DNA from: Blautia pseudococcoides
GTDB taxonomy: Bacteria > Bacillota > Clostridia > Lachnospirales > Lachnospiraceae
Assembly (NCBI RefSeq): GCF_001689125.2
Contig: NZ_CP015405.2
Coordinates: 587,001-651,000 of the forward strand
Length of the DNA stretch: 64,000 nucleotides
Direction of reading: 5' to 3'
The notes beneath the pieces are model-generated. The model was given only the letters and a program-made list of their open reading frames with translations. It made no database searches and was not told the DNA's origin. Positions 1 to 8,563 of the stretch are shown here, piece by piece. Positions within the stretch are counted from its first letter, which is position 1. The number at the start of each line of letters is the position of its first letter. The position numbers and the translations under genes are program-made.

Positions 1-1
1 T

Positions 2-355
2 GACGCAGCGATCAAAGGCATACAGGCAATGAACCGCCCCACGCTTCTGATCGGCGGCGGATATGACAAGGAGTCGTCCTATGAGGAATGGATTCAGGCT
101 TTTAACGGCAAGGTTCGGTATCTGGTCCTCATCGGGCAGACAAAAGAGAAGATCGAAAAGGCTGCCCACGGCTGTGGGTTCATGAGCACAATACTGGCGG
201 AAGACCTGGAGGAAGCCGTAAAAATTTGTGCGGAGAAGGCAAATCCGGGAGATGCCGTTCTCCTGTCACCTGCCTGCGCCAGCTGGGGACAGTTTGATAA
301 TTATGAGCAAAGAGGGGATAAATTCAAGGAATACGTGAGAAATCTGAAGGCATAA
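2..355 (+). CDS. murD: UDP-N-acetylmuramoylalanine--D-glutamate ligase, C-terminal part
   Basis: Adds D-glutamate to UDP-MurNAc-L-Ala in the cytoplasm, an early step of peptidoglycan precursor synthesis. Only the C-terminal domain is present: the frame is open from base 2 and the gene starts before the window. The segment ending in SPACASWGQFDNYEQRG is the conserved loop near the MurD C-terminus, and the GGGYDK stretch also fits. The internal ATG at 29 is not the real start. ftsW follows 28 bases later on the same strand, as in a division and cell-wall (dcw) cluster. Confidence 0.95.
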   Translation, partial: DAAIKGIQAMNRPTLLIGGGYDKESSYEEWIQAFNGKVRYLVLIGQTKEKIEKAAHGCGFMSTILAEDLEEAVKICAEKANPGDAVLLSPACASWGQFDNYEQRGDKFKEYVRNLKA

Positions 356-383
356 ACCAATCCGGCGGACAATATAATGCAGT

Positions 384-1502
384 ATGAGCAAAAAGGAAAG
401 GGAAATGCGTGTGGAGAAGGAAAAAGAGCAGAAAAGACGCATGGATGGAACGCTTTTGATTCTCGTACTGCTGCTGGTAGTCTGCGGTCTGATTTTTCTA
501 TATAGCACGAGTGCATATAATGGCAGGGTGAAGTTTCATGACCCTGCCTATTATTTTAAAAAGCAGCTTTTCGCAACCTCCCTGGGGATGATGGGCATGT
601 ATCTGGTATCCTGTATGGACTACCATATCATTACAAGGATGGCACCTTTTCTCTATGTGGTGTCCATGGGGCTGTCTCTGGCTGTGCTTTTGTTCGGAGA
701 CGAATATAACGGCTCCAAGCGCTGGCTGTCCATTGGCCCTCTGTCCTTCCAGCCCTCTGAGTTTGCCAAGGTGGCGGTGATCCTGCTGCTCACCTATGTG
801 ATAACAAATTCCAAGAAGCGGCAGGACAGTCTTCTGCATATGGCAGGTACCATGGCTCTGCTTCTGCCCATTGTGGGTCTTGTGGGGACCAACAACCTGA
901 GCACAGCCATTATTATTCTGGGTATTGGCGTTATCCTGATCTTTGTTTCCAATCCCAAATACCTTCCGTTCGTGGGAATCGGAGGGGTGGGCGTGCTGTT
1001 TATCGGGGTATTTCTGAGTATGGCCAGTTACCGTCTGGAGCGTATTGCCATCTGGAGGAATCCGGAAAAATATGAGAAGGGGTTTCAGACCATACAGGGA
1101 TTGTATGCCATTGGAAGCGGGGGCATTTTCGGCAAAGGGCTGGGCAGCAGCCTGCAGAAACTGGGGTTTGTCCCGGAGGCGCAGAATGATATGATATTTT
1201 CCATTATCTGCGAGGAGACAGGTCTTATAGGCGCCTGCCTTTTGATCCTTATTTTCGCCCTGTTGATCTGGAGGCTCATGGTGATCGCCACCCATGCCAG
1301 AGATTTGTGCGGCGCCCTGATCGCGTCTGGGATCATGGGGCATATGGCGATCCAGGTGATCCTCAATATAGCGGTTGTGACCAACACCATCCCCAATACG
1401 GGAATCACCCTTCCCTTTGTCAGTTACGGCGGAACCTCCGTTCTGTTTCTGATGGGAGAGATGGGTCTGGCGCTGTCTGTGAGCCGGACGCGTTCGCCCT
1501 GA
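384..1502 (+). CDS. ftsW: Cell-division SEDS protein FtsW
   Basis: Septal peptidoglycan glycosyltransferase of the SEDS family, a polytopic membrane protein of 372 residues. A short basic cytoplasmic N-terminus is followed by about ten hydrophobic segments. The family signatures FQPSEFAK and the C-terminal PNTGITLPFVSYGGTS are present. The context murD-ftsW-murA-ftsQ-ftsZ favours FtsW over RodA. The start is uncertain: ATG 384 has a weak ribosome site, whereas ATG 405 lies just after AAAGGAAAGGGA and would shorten the protein by seven residues. The murG gene that often follows ftsW is absent here. Confidence 0.93.
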   Translation: MSKKEREMRVEKEKEQKRRMDGTLLILVLLLVVCGLIFLYSTSAYNGRVKFHDPAYYFKKQLFATSLGMMGMYLVSCMDYHIITRMAPFLYVVSMGLSLAVLLFGDEYNGSKRWLSIGPLSFQPSEFAKVAVILLLTYVITNSKKRQDSLLHMAGTMALLLPIVGLVGTNNLSTAIIILGIGVILIFVSNPKYLPFVGIGGVGVLFIGVFLSMASYRLERIAIWRNPEKYEKGFQTIQGLYAIGSGGIFGKGLGSSLQKLGFVPEAQNDMIFSIICEETGLIGACLLILIFALLIWRLMVIATHARDLCGALIASGIMGHMAIQVILNIAVVTNTIPNTGITLPFVSYGGTSVLFLMGEMGLALSVSRTRSP

Positions 1503-1563
1503 ACCTTTTTCGCCTCTCTGCATACAATAGTGTATAGCCAGGAGGCGGGAGGAAAGGTAAGAC

Positions 1564-2811
1564 TTGAATGAAATTAGGATAGAAGGCGGAAATCCGCTCA
1601 CAGGCGAAGTAAGGATACAAGGCTCTAAAAATGCGGCGTTGCCAATGATGGCGGCCGCTCTTTTGCATAAAGGGAAAAGTGTACTGCACCGTTGTCCGAT
1701 GATCGCGGATGTCTTTGTTATGGAAGAGATCCTGCGGGAACTTGGCGTGCAGATTCAGCATGAGGGGGATACTCTGACTCTGGACCCCTCCCATGTTAGA
1801 AAGACAGAGATCGACTGCTGCGAGGGCCAGAAAATGCGCTCCTCCGTTATTTTACTGGGAAGCCTGCTGGGCAGATACCACAATGCGTCTGTGCCCCATC
1901 CCGGAGGCTGTGTCATAGGGGAACGCCCCATTGACCTGCATCTGTATGCTCTGGAACGGCTGGGAGCGGTATTTGAAGAAAAAGAGGGCGTTCTCACGGC
2001 CAGGACGGAGGGACTGGTTGGGAACACCATACATTTTCCAAAAATAAGTGTGGGTGCAACCCAGAATGCTGTGCTTGCCGCTGTGCTTGCCAGCGGGATC
2101 ACACGACTGGAAGGATGCGCCAGGGAACCGGAAGTTGTATGGCTGTGCCGTTTTCTGAATGCATGCGGTGCCAGAATTGAAGGAACAGGCAGCAGTGTCC
2201 TTACGATCACAGGGGTGGAGGAGCTGCACGGAACAGAGTTCACCGTACCTGCGGACAGGATCGTGGCGGGAACCTATGTGTGTGCCTGTGCAGCCACCAG
2301 AGGAGAGCTTGTTCTGGAGGACGCGCCTGTGGAGGAAATGGAAGCCCTCATGAGAGTGTATGAGAAAATGGGTGGACAATATGAAGTAATCGGTGGTAAA
2401 CTGTCTTTGTGCAGCAAGTGGGTGCAGGTTCCGCTGAAAAGACAGTGCACGGAAGTATATCCGGGATTTCCAACGGATCTGCAGTCTCCGCTTATGGCGG
2501 TGCTGTGTACCATACCGGGGGAGAGCTGCCTGGTGGAAACCATTTTTGAGGACAGATTTAAGACAGCATCACAGCTTCAGCACATGGGAGCAGATGTCCG
2601 GGTGGACGGCAGAAAAGCTGTTATCCGCGGCGGAACTTTACATGGGGCGGCTGTGGAGGCACAGGAACTGAGAGGCGGAGCAGCCCTTGTGATCGCAGGG
2701 CTGGCGGCGCAGGGAGAGACTCTTGTGAGGAACAGGCAGTATATTGAGCGGGGGTATGAGGACATATGCCGTGATCTATCACAGCTTGGCGCCGTAATTG
2801 AGAGAGATTAA
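1564..2811 (+). CDS. murA: UDP-N-acetylglucosamine 1-carboxyvinyltransferase
   Basis: Transfers enolpyruvate from PEP to UDP-GlcNAc, the first committed step of peptidoglycan synthesis and the fosfomycin target. At 415 residues it has normal family length. The fosfomycin-binding cysteine is kept: Cys116 in PHPGGCVIGERPIDLH. The N-terminal GSKNAALP loop is also intact. Translation probably begins at TTG 1564, six bases after GGAGGAAAGG, giving MNEIRIEGG. It lies inside the division cluster between ftsW and ftsQ, likely in one transcript. Clostridia often carry a second murA elsewhere. Confidence 0.95.
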   Translation: MNEIRIEGGNPLTGEVRIQGSKNAALPMMAAALLHKGKSVLHRCPMIADVFVMEEILRELGVQIQHEGDTLTLDPSHVRKTEIDCCEGQKMRSSVILLGSLLGRYHNASVPHPGGCVIGERPIDLHLYALERLGAVFEEKEGVLTARTEGLVGNTIHFPKISVGATQNAVLAAVLASGITRLEGCAREPEVVWLCRFLNACGARIEGTGSSVLTITGVEELHGTEFTVPADRIVAGTYVCACAATRGELVLEDAPVEEMEALMRVYEKMGGQYEVIGGKLSLCSKWVQVPLKRQCTEVYPGFPTDLQSPLMAVLCTIPGESCLVETIFEDRFKTASQLQHMGADVRVDGRKAVIRGGTLHGAAVEAQELRGGAALVIAGLAAQGETLVRNRQYIERGYEDICRDLSQLGAVIERD

Positions 2812-2823
2812 AGGGGAACATGT

Positions 2824-3738
2824 ATGGATAGGAAAAAACACAGGATATTCTGGGGCTGCCTGGCAGCGGCCGTATTAATAGCCATTGCGGTATTCTTTAC
2901 CTGCTTTCAGATTACCAGTGTTAAAGTAGAAGGAAATCAGAACTATACGGAAGATGAAATCAAAAAAATGGTGCTGTCAGGCCCACTTTCGGGCAACTCA
3001 GTGCTTGTGAGATTTCTTGATCCTGATGAAAGAACAAAAGATGCGGAATTTATAAATAAAATCTGGCTGGAGAGGACAAGCCGTCACAGCCTTGTGATCC
3101 ATGTAAGAGAAAAAGAGCTGATCGGCTATGTGAAATTTCTGGACGGAAACCTATACTTTGACAGAAACGGGATCGTCCAGGTAAGCACCACGGATGAGCT
3201 GGAGAACATACCAAATGTAGAAGGGCTTGTCCTTGATAAGGTGGGGGTGGGAGAAAAAATCCCCGGACTTGACAAAGGCAGTCTGAGCCTGATCTTAAGT
3301 GTGACAAAGATGATGGAGAAGGGTGATCAGAAACCGGACAGGCTGGTACTGGATGAGAAGAGGCAGCTTGTGCTCTATTACGGCAAGGTGGAAGCCCGCA
3401 TGGGTTATGACCAGAATATGGATGAGAAAATGAGCCGGCTTCTGGGCATAATCCCACAGCTTGAAGGCATGGAAGGTGTCCTTCACCTGGAAAATGTGGA
3501 CGAAACTTCAAAAAATGTTGTCTTTGATAAGGTGCTCAGCGAGGCGGAGCAAAAGGCACTTAAGGAGAAGGGAAACGACAGCGGTGAAGAAACAGACAGC
3601 TCAGATACCGGGGATGACCATGAGGACTCTGACAGTTCCGGGGATGAGGATTCCGATCACAGCGGAGAGGATTCTGGCTATGAGGCTGGTTCCGGATATG
3701 AAGACTATGGTTCTGATGATGGTTCCGGGGAGGAATAA
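2824..3738 (+). CDS. ftsQ: Division protein FtsQ/DivIB
   Basis: Bitopic divisome protein of 304 residues. It has a basic cytoplasmic tail, one membrane segment (about residues 9-28), a POTRA-like region beginning ITSVKVEGNQNYTEDEI, and an FtsQ-type beta domain. From about residue 245 the protein turns into a low-complexity tail of Asp, Ser, Gly and Glu, roughly 60 residues and strongly acidic, predicted to sit outside the membrane. Such a tail is not needed for the basic fold and is variable in the family. The start ATG follows AAAGGGGAAC. The next gene is ftsZ, after a 359-base gap with its own promoter. Confidence 0.88.
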   Translation: MDRKKHRIFWGCLAAAVLIAIAVFFTCFQITSVKVEGNQNYTEDEIKKMVLSGPLSGNSVLVRFLDPDERTKDAEFINKIWLERTSRHSLVIHVREKELIGYVKFLDGNLYFDRNGIVQVSTTDELENIPNVEGLVLDKVGVGEKIPGLDKGSLSLILSVTKMMEKGDQKPDRLVLDEKRQLVLYYGKVEARMGYDQNMDEKMSRLLGIIPQLEGMEGVLHLENVDETSKNVVFDKVLSEAEQKALKEKGNDSGEETDSSDTGDDHEDSDSSGDEDSDHSGEDSGYEAGSGYEDYGSDDGSGEE

Positions 3739-3823
3739 CAGTGAACTTTTGTTTTTTAAGAGTCACAAATCGGGAAATTTCGATAATCTTTTTAAATTTT
3801 TTGTGAAAAAATAAATTTACCAG

Positions 3824-3852
3824 TTGATTAATTTTCCAAAAGACTATATTAT
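3824..3852 (+). promoter_or_regulatory. Sigma-A type promoter and long leader of ftsZ
   Basis: TTGATT (3824-3829), 17-base spacer, TATTAT (3847-3852), in the 359-base gap before ftsZ. Transcription from here would make a leader of about 240 nt. In it, AAAGGTA (3870-3876) can pair with TACCTTT (3921-3927), but no known riboswitch was recognised. The gap otherwise holds no gene. Confidence 0.6.
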
Positions 3853-4097
3853 ATATCTATATGCATCATAAAGGTACTTAGAATTAAAGTATCTGGGTTT
3901 TCAAGGGGATTTATGATAAATACCTTTTGAGACCATGACAAGAAACATAAGACAGATAAACCTGATTACAGAAAATCATACACGTCAGTGTATCCGAATG
4001 CGGATAAGATGCAGATATCTGTGTTCATGAAGAAGCAGCGAAGTGGATTTAAAAACCCGCTTTACAACATACGAGGGAAGCTAAAGGAGGAAGTACT

Positions 4098-5297
4098 TTG
4101 TTAGAGATAATGACAAACGAAGCTGAATCATCTGCAAAAATTATTGTGATTGGTGTAGGTGGAGCTGGTAATAACGCAGTTAACAGAATGGTGGAAGAGG
4201 CTATCGGCGGAGTGGAATTCGTCGGAGTCAATACAGATAAACAGGCCCTGACCTTATGCAAGGCACCGACTGTAGTGCAGATTGGTGAGAAGCTGACAAA
4301 AGGCCTTGGTGCAGGTGCAAAACCGGAAATCGGTGAAAAAGCGGCTGAGGAGAGCATCGAGGAGATCAAACAGGTACTGCAGGGCGCTGACATGGTATTT
4401 GTCACCTGTGGTATGGGCGGCGGAACCGGAACAGGCGCTGCACCGATCGCAGCAGGCCTGGCAAAAGAAATGGGTATCCTGACCGTAGGCGTTGTCACAA
4501 AACCTTTCCGTTTTGAAGCTAAGACTCGTATGACAAATGCGCTGACAGGTATTGAAAAATTAAAAGAGAATGTGGACACACTGATCGTGATCCCGAATGA
4601 CCGTCTGCTGGAGATCGTGGACCGCCGGACAACTATGCCGGAGGCTCTCAGAAAAGCAGATGAGGTACTGCAGCAGGCCGTACAGGGTATCACTGACCTG
4701 ATCAATCTGCCGGCACTGATCAATCTGGACTTCGCAGATGTTCAGACGGTTATGATCGACAAAGGTATTGCACACATCGGTATCGGTGAAGGAAAAGGCG
4801 ACGACAAGGCCATGGAAGCTGTACAGCAGGCCGTATCCAGTCCGCTTCTGGAGACCACTATCGAGGGTGCTTCCCACGTTATCATCAACGTATCCGGAGA
4901 TATTTCTCTTATGGATGCCAACGATGCAGCCAGCTATGTACAGGATCTCACCGGAGAAGATACCAATATTATCTTCGGTGCCCTGTATGATGATAAAGAA
5001 GCTGATTATGTTAGAATTACTGTTATCGCTACCGGACTGGATGATGAGACAGCAAGAAAACCAAGCGTGAGCAGAGACAAGAAAGCAGCGAGACAGGAGG
5101 AACCGGTACAGCAGCAGACACCGGTACAGCCGCAGCAGCAGGCACCGGCATACAGCCAGCCTCAGCAGCAGCCGGCATTCAAGATGCCGTCCTTCCAGCC
5201 GCAGCAGGGCTTCGGAAGTACACAGCAGGGTACATTCACAAGCAATGTGCCGAAAAAGGATATCCAGATTCCGGATTTCCTGAAGAACAGAAGATAA
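4098..5297 (+). CDS. ftsZ: Cell-division GTPase FtsZ
   Basis: Tubulin-like GTPase that polymerises into the Z ring at mid-cell. It is 399 residues long. The GTPase domain carries the tubulin signature GGGTGTG (about residue 108) and the T7 loop NLDFADV. A glutamine- and proline-rich linker (about residues 335-380) leads to the C-terminal conserved peptide [11 protein letters not shown], the usual docking site for FtsA or SepF. No ftsA is seen, so SepF is the likely anchor. The start is TTG 4098, seven bases after AAAGGAGG and matching the MLE opening of Bacillus FtsZ. ATG 4110 is a poorer choice. Confidence 0.98.
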   Translation: MLEIMTNEAESSAKIIVIGVGGAGNNAVNRMVEEAIGGVEFVGVNTDKQALTLCKAPTVVQIGEKLTKGLGAGAKPEIGEKAAEESIEEIKQVLQGADMVFVTCGMGGGTGTGAAPIAAGLAKEMGILTVGVVTKPFRFEAKTRMTNALTGIEKLKENVDTLIVIPNDRLLEIVDRRTTMPEALRKADEVLQQAVQGITDLINLPALINLDFADVQTVMIDKGIAHIGIGEGKGDDKAMEAVQQAVSSPLLETTIEGASHVIINVSGDISLMDANDAASYVQDLTGEDTNIIFGALYDDKEADYVRITVIATGLDDETARKPSVSRDKKAARQEEPVQQQTPVQPQQQAPAYSQPQQQPAFKMPSFQPQQGFGSTQQGTFTSNVPKKDIQIPDFLKNRR

Positions 5298-5322
5298 GCG
5301 TTAAAACCACACAGGATAAAAG

Positions 5323-5353
5323 GGCAGTCCGGGAATTATTGCGGACTGCCTTT
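5323..5353 (+). terminator. Intrinsic terminator after ftsZ
   Basis: GGCAGTCCG (5323-5331) pairs perfectly with CGGACTGCC (5342-5350), followed by TTTC and preceded by AAAA. It closes the division cluster. Confidence 0.8.
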
Positions 5354-5414
5354 CGTGTATCAAAAGAGCCGTGTACCTTTACTTTCAGGGCGGATACGGC
5401 AGAGGAGAACAGCT

Positions 5415-5909
5415 ATGGATAACAAGGGACTGACCCATTTTGACGGGGAAGGCAATGCGATCATGGTGGATGTGTCCGGCAAAAATGTGACAAGCCGCAC
5501 AGCCACAGCCAAAGGCAGCATCCATGTAAACCGTGAGGTCATGGACGCGGTGGTGAACCACACAGCCAAGAAAGGCGATGTTCTGGGAGTGGCACGGGTG
5601 GCCGGAATCATGGCGGTTAAACAGACATGGTCCCTGATCCCCATGTGCCACACACTGCTGATCAGCAAGTGCAGTGTGGACTTTGAGACAGACCGGGAGA
5701 ACCTGACGATCACCGCCTTTTGTACCGTTAAAGTGGAGGGCAGGACAGGGGTAGAGATGGAAGCCCTCACAGGAGCCAGCGTGGCACTTCTTACGATTTA
5801 TGATATGTGCAAGGCTATTGACAAAAGCATGGTCCTGTCGGAAATTCATCTGGTGGAGAAAAAAGGCGGCAAAAGCGGGGATTTCAACTTTGGTTCTGAT
5901 AAAAAATAA
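5415..5909 (+). CDS. moaC: Cyclic pyranopterin monophosphate synthase MoaC
   Basis: Works with MoaA to turn GTP into cyclic pyranopterin monophosphate, the first step of molybdenum cofactor synthesis. The protein has 164 residues, normal for MoaC. Family motifs include [18 protein letters not shown] at the N-terminus, the loop [10 protein letters not shown], and [23 protein letters not shown] at the catalytic end (given here as landmarks only). The start is ATG 5415 after GAGGAG; an upstream in-frame start at 5355 would run into the ftsZ terminator. Its partner gene mogA follows. No moaA, moeA or molybdoenzyme lies in the window. Confidence 0.93.
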   Translation: MDNKGLTHFDGEGNAIMVDVSGKNVTSRTATAKGSIHVNREVMDAVVNHTAKKGDVLGVARVAGIMAVKQTWSLIPMCHTLLISKCSVDFETDRENLTITAFCTVKVEGRTGVEMEALTGASVALLTIYDMCKAIDKSMVLSEIHLVEKKGGKSGDFNFGSDKK

Positions 5910-6053
5910 TCGGTAATGAAACCAGTAGGTCTGTACGTTTACTGCAGTGGTCGTAAGGGCACGTTCCGCAGCCCGGTAAAATCCCACGGCCCAAGGCGGT
6001 GAAGGGACTGAACAGTTACAATAGTTGGTATAAAAAAGATTGGGGGTATTTTT

Positions 6054-6545
6054 ATGAGAAGAGCAGCAGTGATAACATCAAGCGACAGCGGTTATGCAGG
6101 CGAGAGAGAGGATATGAGCGCGCCTGTCATCTGTGAAATTCTGGAGAAGGCAGGCTATCAGATTACATATAAGGTCCTGCTCCCTGATGAGAGAGGGATG
6201 TTAAGCCGTGAGATGGCAAGACTGGCAGATGAAAACATCGCGGACCTGATCCTCACCACAGGCGGAACCGGCTTCTCGCCCAGAGACTGCATGCCGGAGG
6301 CCACTATGGATATCTGTGAGAGACAGGTACCCGGTATTCCGGAAGCCATGCGGGCATACAGTATGCAGATCACCAAACGTGCCATGCTGAGCCGCCAGGC
6401 AGCAGGTATCAGAAAACAGGCACTGATCATCAACCTTCCGGGAAGCCCAAAGGCAGTGAGAGAATGCCTGGAATATATCCTGCCGGAATTGGAGCACGGC
6501 CTGGATATCCTTCAGGGAACTGCCCACAACTGTGCCAGAACTTGA
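6054..6545 (+). CDS. Molybdopterin adenylyltransferase, MogA/MoaB family
   Basis: Small cytosolic protein (163 residues) of the MoCF_biosynth fold that adenylylates molybdopterin before molybdate insertion. The nucleotide-binding signature LTTGGTGFSPRD is intact at about residue 70, and the C-terminal INLPGSPKAVRECL loop fits the family. It lies 144 bases after moaC and is probably co-transcribed. I looked at the gap for a Moco riboswitch and could not recognise one. MogA and MoaB are hard to tell apart by eye, so no symbol is assigned. Confidence 0.88.
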   Translation: MRRAAVITSSDSGYAGEREDMSAPVICEILEKAGYQITYKVLLPDERGMLSREMARLADENIADLILTTGGTGFSPRDCMPEATMDICERQVPGIPEAMRAYSMQITKRAMLSRQAAGIRKQALIINLPGSPKAVRECLEYILPELEHGLDILQGTAHNCART

Positions 6546-6606
6546 CTATGGAGGACAGGCGTCTGCACAGCGGGCAGAACAGAAAGTTATAATAGCTCGA
6601 AAATAG

Positions 6607-6655
6607 AAAGGGATGTGATACGGCGGTCAGGACCAGCCGTAGGACATCCCTTTTT
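6607..6655 (+). terminator. Intrinsic terminator after mogA
   Basis: GGGATGT (6610-6616) pairs with ACATCCC (6644-6650), with an inner CGGC/GCCG stem, followed by TTTTT. Confidence 0.85.
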
Positions 6656-6682
6656 ATTATAAAAATATTCATATGTGCACCC

Positions 6683-6733
6683 AAACACCCTCCGGATTCG
6701 TCTAATGTATGTAAAAGACAATGAACCGGTTCA
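6683..6733 (+). promoter_or_regulatory. Possible ECF-type promoter with adjacent palindrome
   Basis: CGTC followed by TAA at 6699-6702 resembles the -10 of many ECF sigma factors, with AAAC at 6683-6686 upstream; the spacing (12) is shorter than usual, so this is tentative. The perfect 12-base palindrome TGAACCGGTTCA (6722-6733) lies just downstream and could be an operator. Confidence 0.35.
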
Positions 6734-6810
6734 AAATATACAGCCAGTGTACTGCTCCCCAAAGGGGAAATGCCCATGGGCAGGACGCTGACAGAGAGGA
6801 GACGACCAGC

Positions 6811-7305
6811 ATGTGGTTTGTAAAAAAGGCCCAGAGAGGGGATGCCGATGCTTTTGTGGAGCTGATCGAGCAGAATAAACAGGCAATGTATAAAGTGGCC
6901 AGAAGCTATCTGAGCTGTGAAGCAGATATTGCTGATGCCATGTCTGAGGCAGTGCTTTCGGCTTATGAGCATTTAGGGGAGCTTAAATCTGCTGCATATT
7001 TCAAAACCTGGCTCACCAGAATCCTGATCAACTGCTGCAAAGACATCCTGCGGCAGCAGGGCAGATGCACCGTAGTGGGACAGGTGCCTGAAGAAGGAGC
7101 GGTGGAAGAAATGAAAAGCAACCGCGGATTCACAGACTTGGTACAGGAGCTTCCGAAAGATTTCCGGATGATATTCGTCCTGTACTACGGGGAAGGCTTC
7201 TGCACCAGAGAGATAGCGGAGCTGCTTGACATCAGCGAAAATACAGTAAAGAGCCGTCTGCGAAGAGGACGGATGAAGTTGAGCGATATCTTACAGCATC
7301 AATAA
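6811..7305 (+). CDS. ECF-type RNA polymerase sigma factor
   Basis: Alternative sigma factor of 164 residues. Region 2 covers about residues 10-75, including AYEHLGELKSAAYFKTWLTRILINCC, shown here only as two shorter landmarks: AYEHLGEL and KTWLTRILIN. Region 4 covers about residues 110-160, with the helix-turn-helix REIAELLDISENTVKSRL. The start at ATG 6811 follows GAGAGGAGA by eight bases; a start at 6721 would add 30 residues overlapping the putative promoter and palindrome. It is followed 12 bases later by a DUF4179 membrane protein, the usual arrangement of an ECF factor and its anti-sigma. The inducing signal cannot be read from sequence. Confidence 0.88.
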   Translation: MWFVKKAQRGDADAFVELIEQNKQAMYKVARSYLSCEADIADAMSEAVLSAYEHLGELKSAAYFKTWLTRILINCCKDILRQQGRCTVVGQVPEEGAVEEMKSNRGFTDLVQELPKDFRMIFVLYYGEGFCTREIAELLDISENTVKSRLRRGRMKLSDILQHQ

Positions 7306-7317
7306 AGGAGGCACACT

Positions 7318-8466
7318 ATGAAGTATACAGAAAATGAAATGAAACAGATCCTGGAACAGGAGATAGAGATACCGAAAAAAGTGGATGAACGCCTGCAGGA
7401 CACCTACAGTCAGATCCGTACCCAGAACAAAACAAGAACCACCCATGCACAAAAGTCCTGGCGGAAAATAACGGCAGCCGCGGCAGTGGCAGCCCTCACC
7501 CTGACTGTGACCGGCGGTACAGCAGCAGCGGCTTACCTCTCCGAACACACAGATTTCTTCCAGGGCATGTTTGGAAACACCACGAAATCCTCCCAGGAAC
7601 ACACCCAGGTCCTTGCGGACCCGGATAAAGAGGACGGCATGATGGCTGACCTCCCCGGCAAAGAATACGTTCCGGTAGATGAGGAGAAAGCTGACGCCCT
7701 CATAGGCGGCAATGTAACCGAGGTGAACATCACCAAAGAAATCGGTGACCACACCCTTACCATAGAGAATATTGTCACAGACGGCAACGGCATGCTCATG
7801 TCCATGACCCTGGAAAGACAGGGCGGAGTCACTGCACTGTACGCGGATGACGAGACAAACCGCACAAAAGGTGCCTATTTCTCCCAGGAATCCAACTTCT
7901 TCTTCTGTTTTGAAGATCAGGACGGAAACCCTGCCGGTGAATTTATGTATGTAGACACAGAAAAGAGCACACCTGATAAATACTACATTTATGATTACAT
8001 GATATGGGGCAGTGCAGAAAATACCTCAAACCAGCCCAGACTGCACATTTATACCTATCCCGTTACTTTCGGCGAACTCCAGGAGATTGGCGGGACAGAC
8101 CCGGAAAAGAGAGATCAGATAGAAGTGACAGAAGATTACGTGGACCTTCCCCAGTGCGAAACCATCCCCATGCAGTCCCTGACCCAGGATGATACCTGGA
8201 TATGCTCCTATTCCCCCATCTCCATGAACATCAACATGTCCGCCCAGGCCCCCGAAGATGAGGCGCAGGACCCTTACTGCATCAAATACATCGAACTCAA
8301 GTACAAAGACGGCACAAGCTACATCATCTTCAAACAGGACGAACTGGACAACACCGGCTACATCTGCGGCGTAAACAACGAATTCCGCCTAACCTACAAC
8401 CGCATCGTAAACCCCGACGACATCTCCCAGATCATCATCAACGACAATGTTTACCATATCAACTGA
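7318..8466 (+). CDS. DUF4179-type membrane protein, likely anti-sigma factor
   Basis: Single-pass membrane protein of 382 residues. The N-terminal 40 residues are cytoplasmic and charged and begin MKYTENEMKQILEQEIEIPKKV, here noted only as the region typical of these anti-sigma partners. A membrane segment rich in Ala and Thr lies at about residues 47-64, followed by a large exported domain. It follows the ECF sigma gene by 12 bases, so the two are co-transcribed and probably work as a membrane sensor and sigma pair. Codons in the last 100 positions shift strongly to C-ending, also seen in nrdR and topB. The ligand is unknown. Confidence 0.7.
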   Translation: MKYTENEMKQILEQEIEIPKKVDERLQDTYSQIRTQNKTRTTHAQKSWRKITAAAAVAALTLTVTGGTAAAAYLSEHTDFFQGMFGNTTKSSQEHTQVLADPDKEDGMMADLPGKEYVPVDEEKADALIGGNVTEVNITKEIGDHTLTIENIVTDGNGMLMSMTLERQGGVTALYADDETNRTKGAYFSQESNFFFCFEDQDGNPAGEFMYVDTEKSTPDKYYIYDYMIWGSAENTSNQPRLHIYTYPVTFGELQEIGGTDPEKRDQIEVTEDYVDLPQCETIPMQSLTQDDTWICSYSPISMNINMSAQAPEDEAQDPYCIKYIELKYKDGTSYIIFKQDELDNTGYICGVNNEFRLTYNRIVNPDDISQIIINDNVYHIN

Positions 8467-8511
8467 TCGAATCACCCACACCATACAGAAAACCATCCGT
8501 CGCCACTACCA

Positions 8512-8552
8512 GGAGAAAGGGAGGGCCAGGCATCCCGGCCCTCCCTTTCTCC
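8512..8552. terminator. Bidirectional terminator between the DUF4179 gene and aroE
   Basis: A perfect 16-bp stem, GGAGAAAGGGAGGGCC (8512-8527) against GGCCCTCCCTTTCTCC (8537-8552), sits between convergent genes. No long T tract, but the position suits a shared terminator. Confidence 0.65.
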
Positions 8553-8563
8553 GTCCGTGGGCC

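Noticed and set aside
498..1601. Long minus-strand frame opposite ftsW, and similar frames opposite murA, the PfkB kinase and abfA
   Set aside because: These are shadows of real genes: no ribosome sites, unusual His/Gln-rich or Cys/Pro-rich composition, no family resemblance.
5910..6053. Possible Moco or other riboswitch in the gap between moaC and mogA
   Set aside because: The 144 bases have some self-complementarity, but no conserved core of any riboswitch I know could be found.
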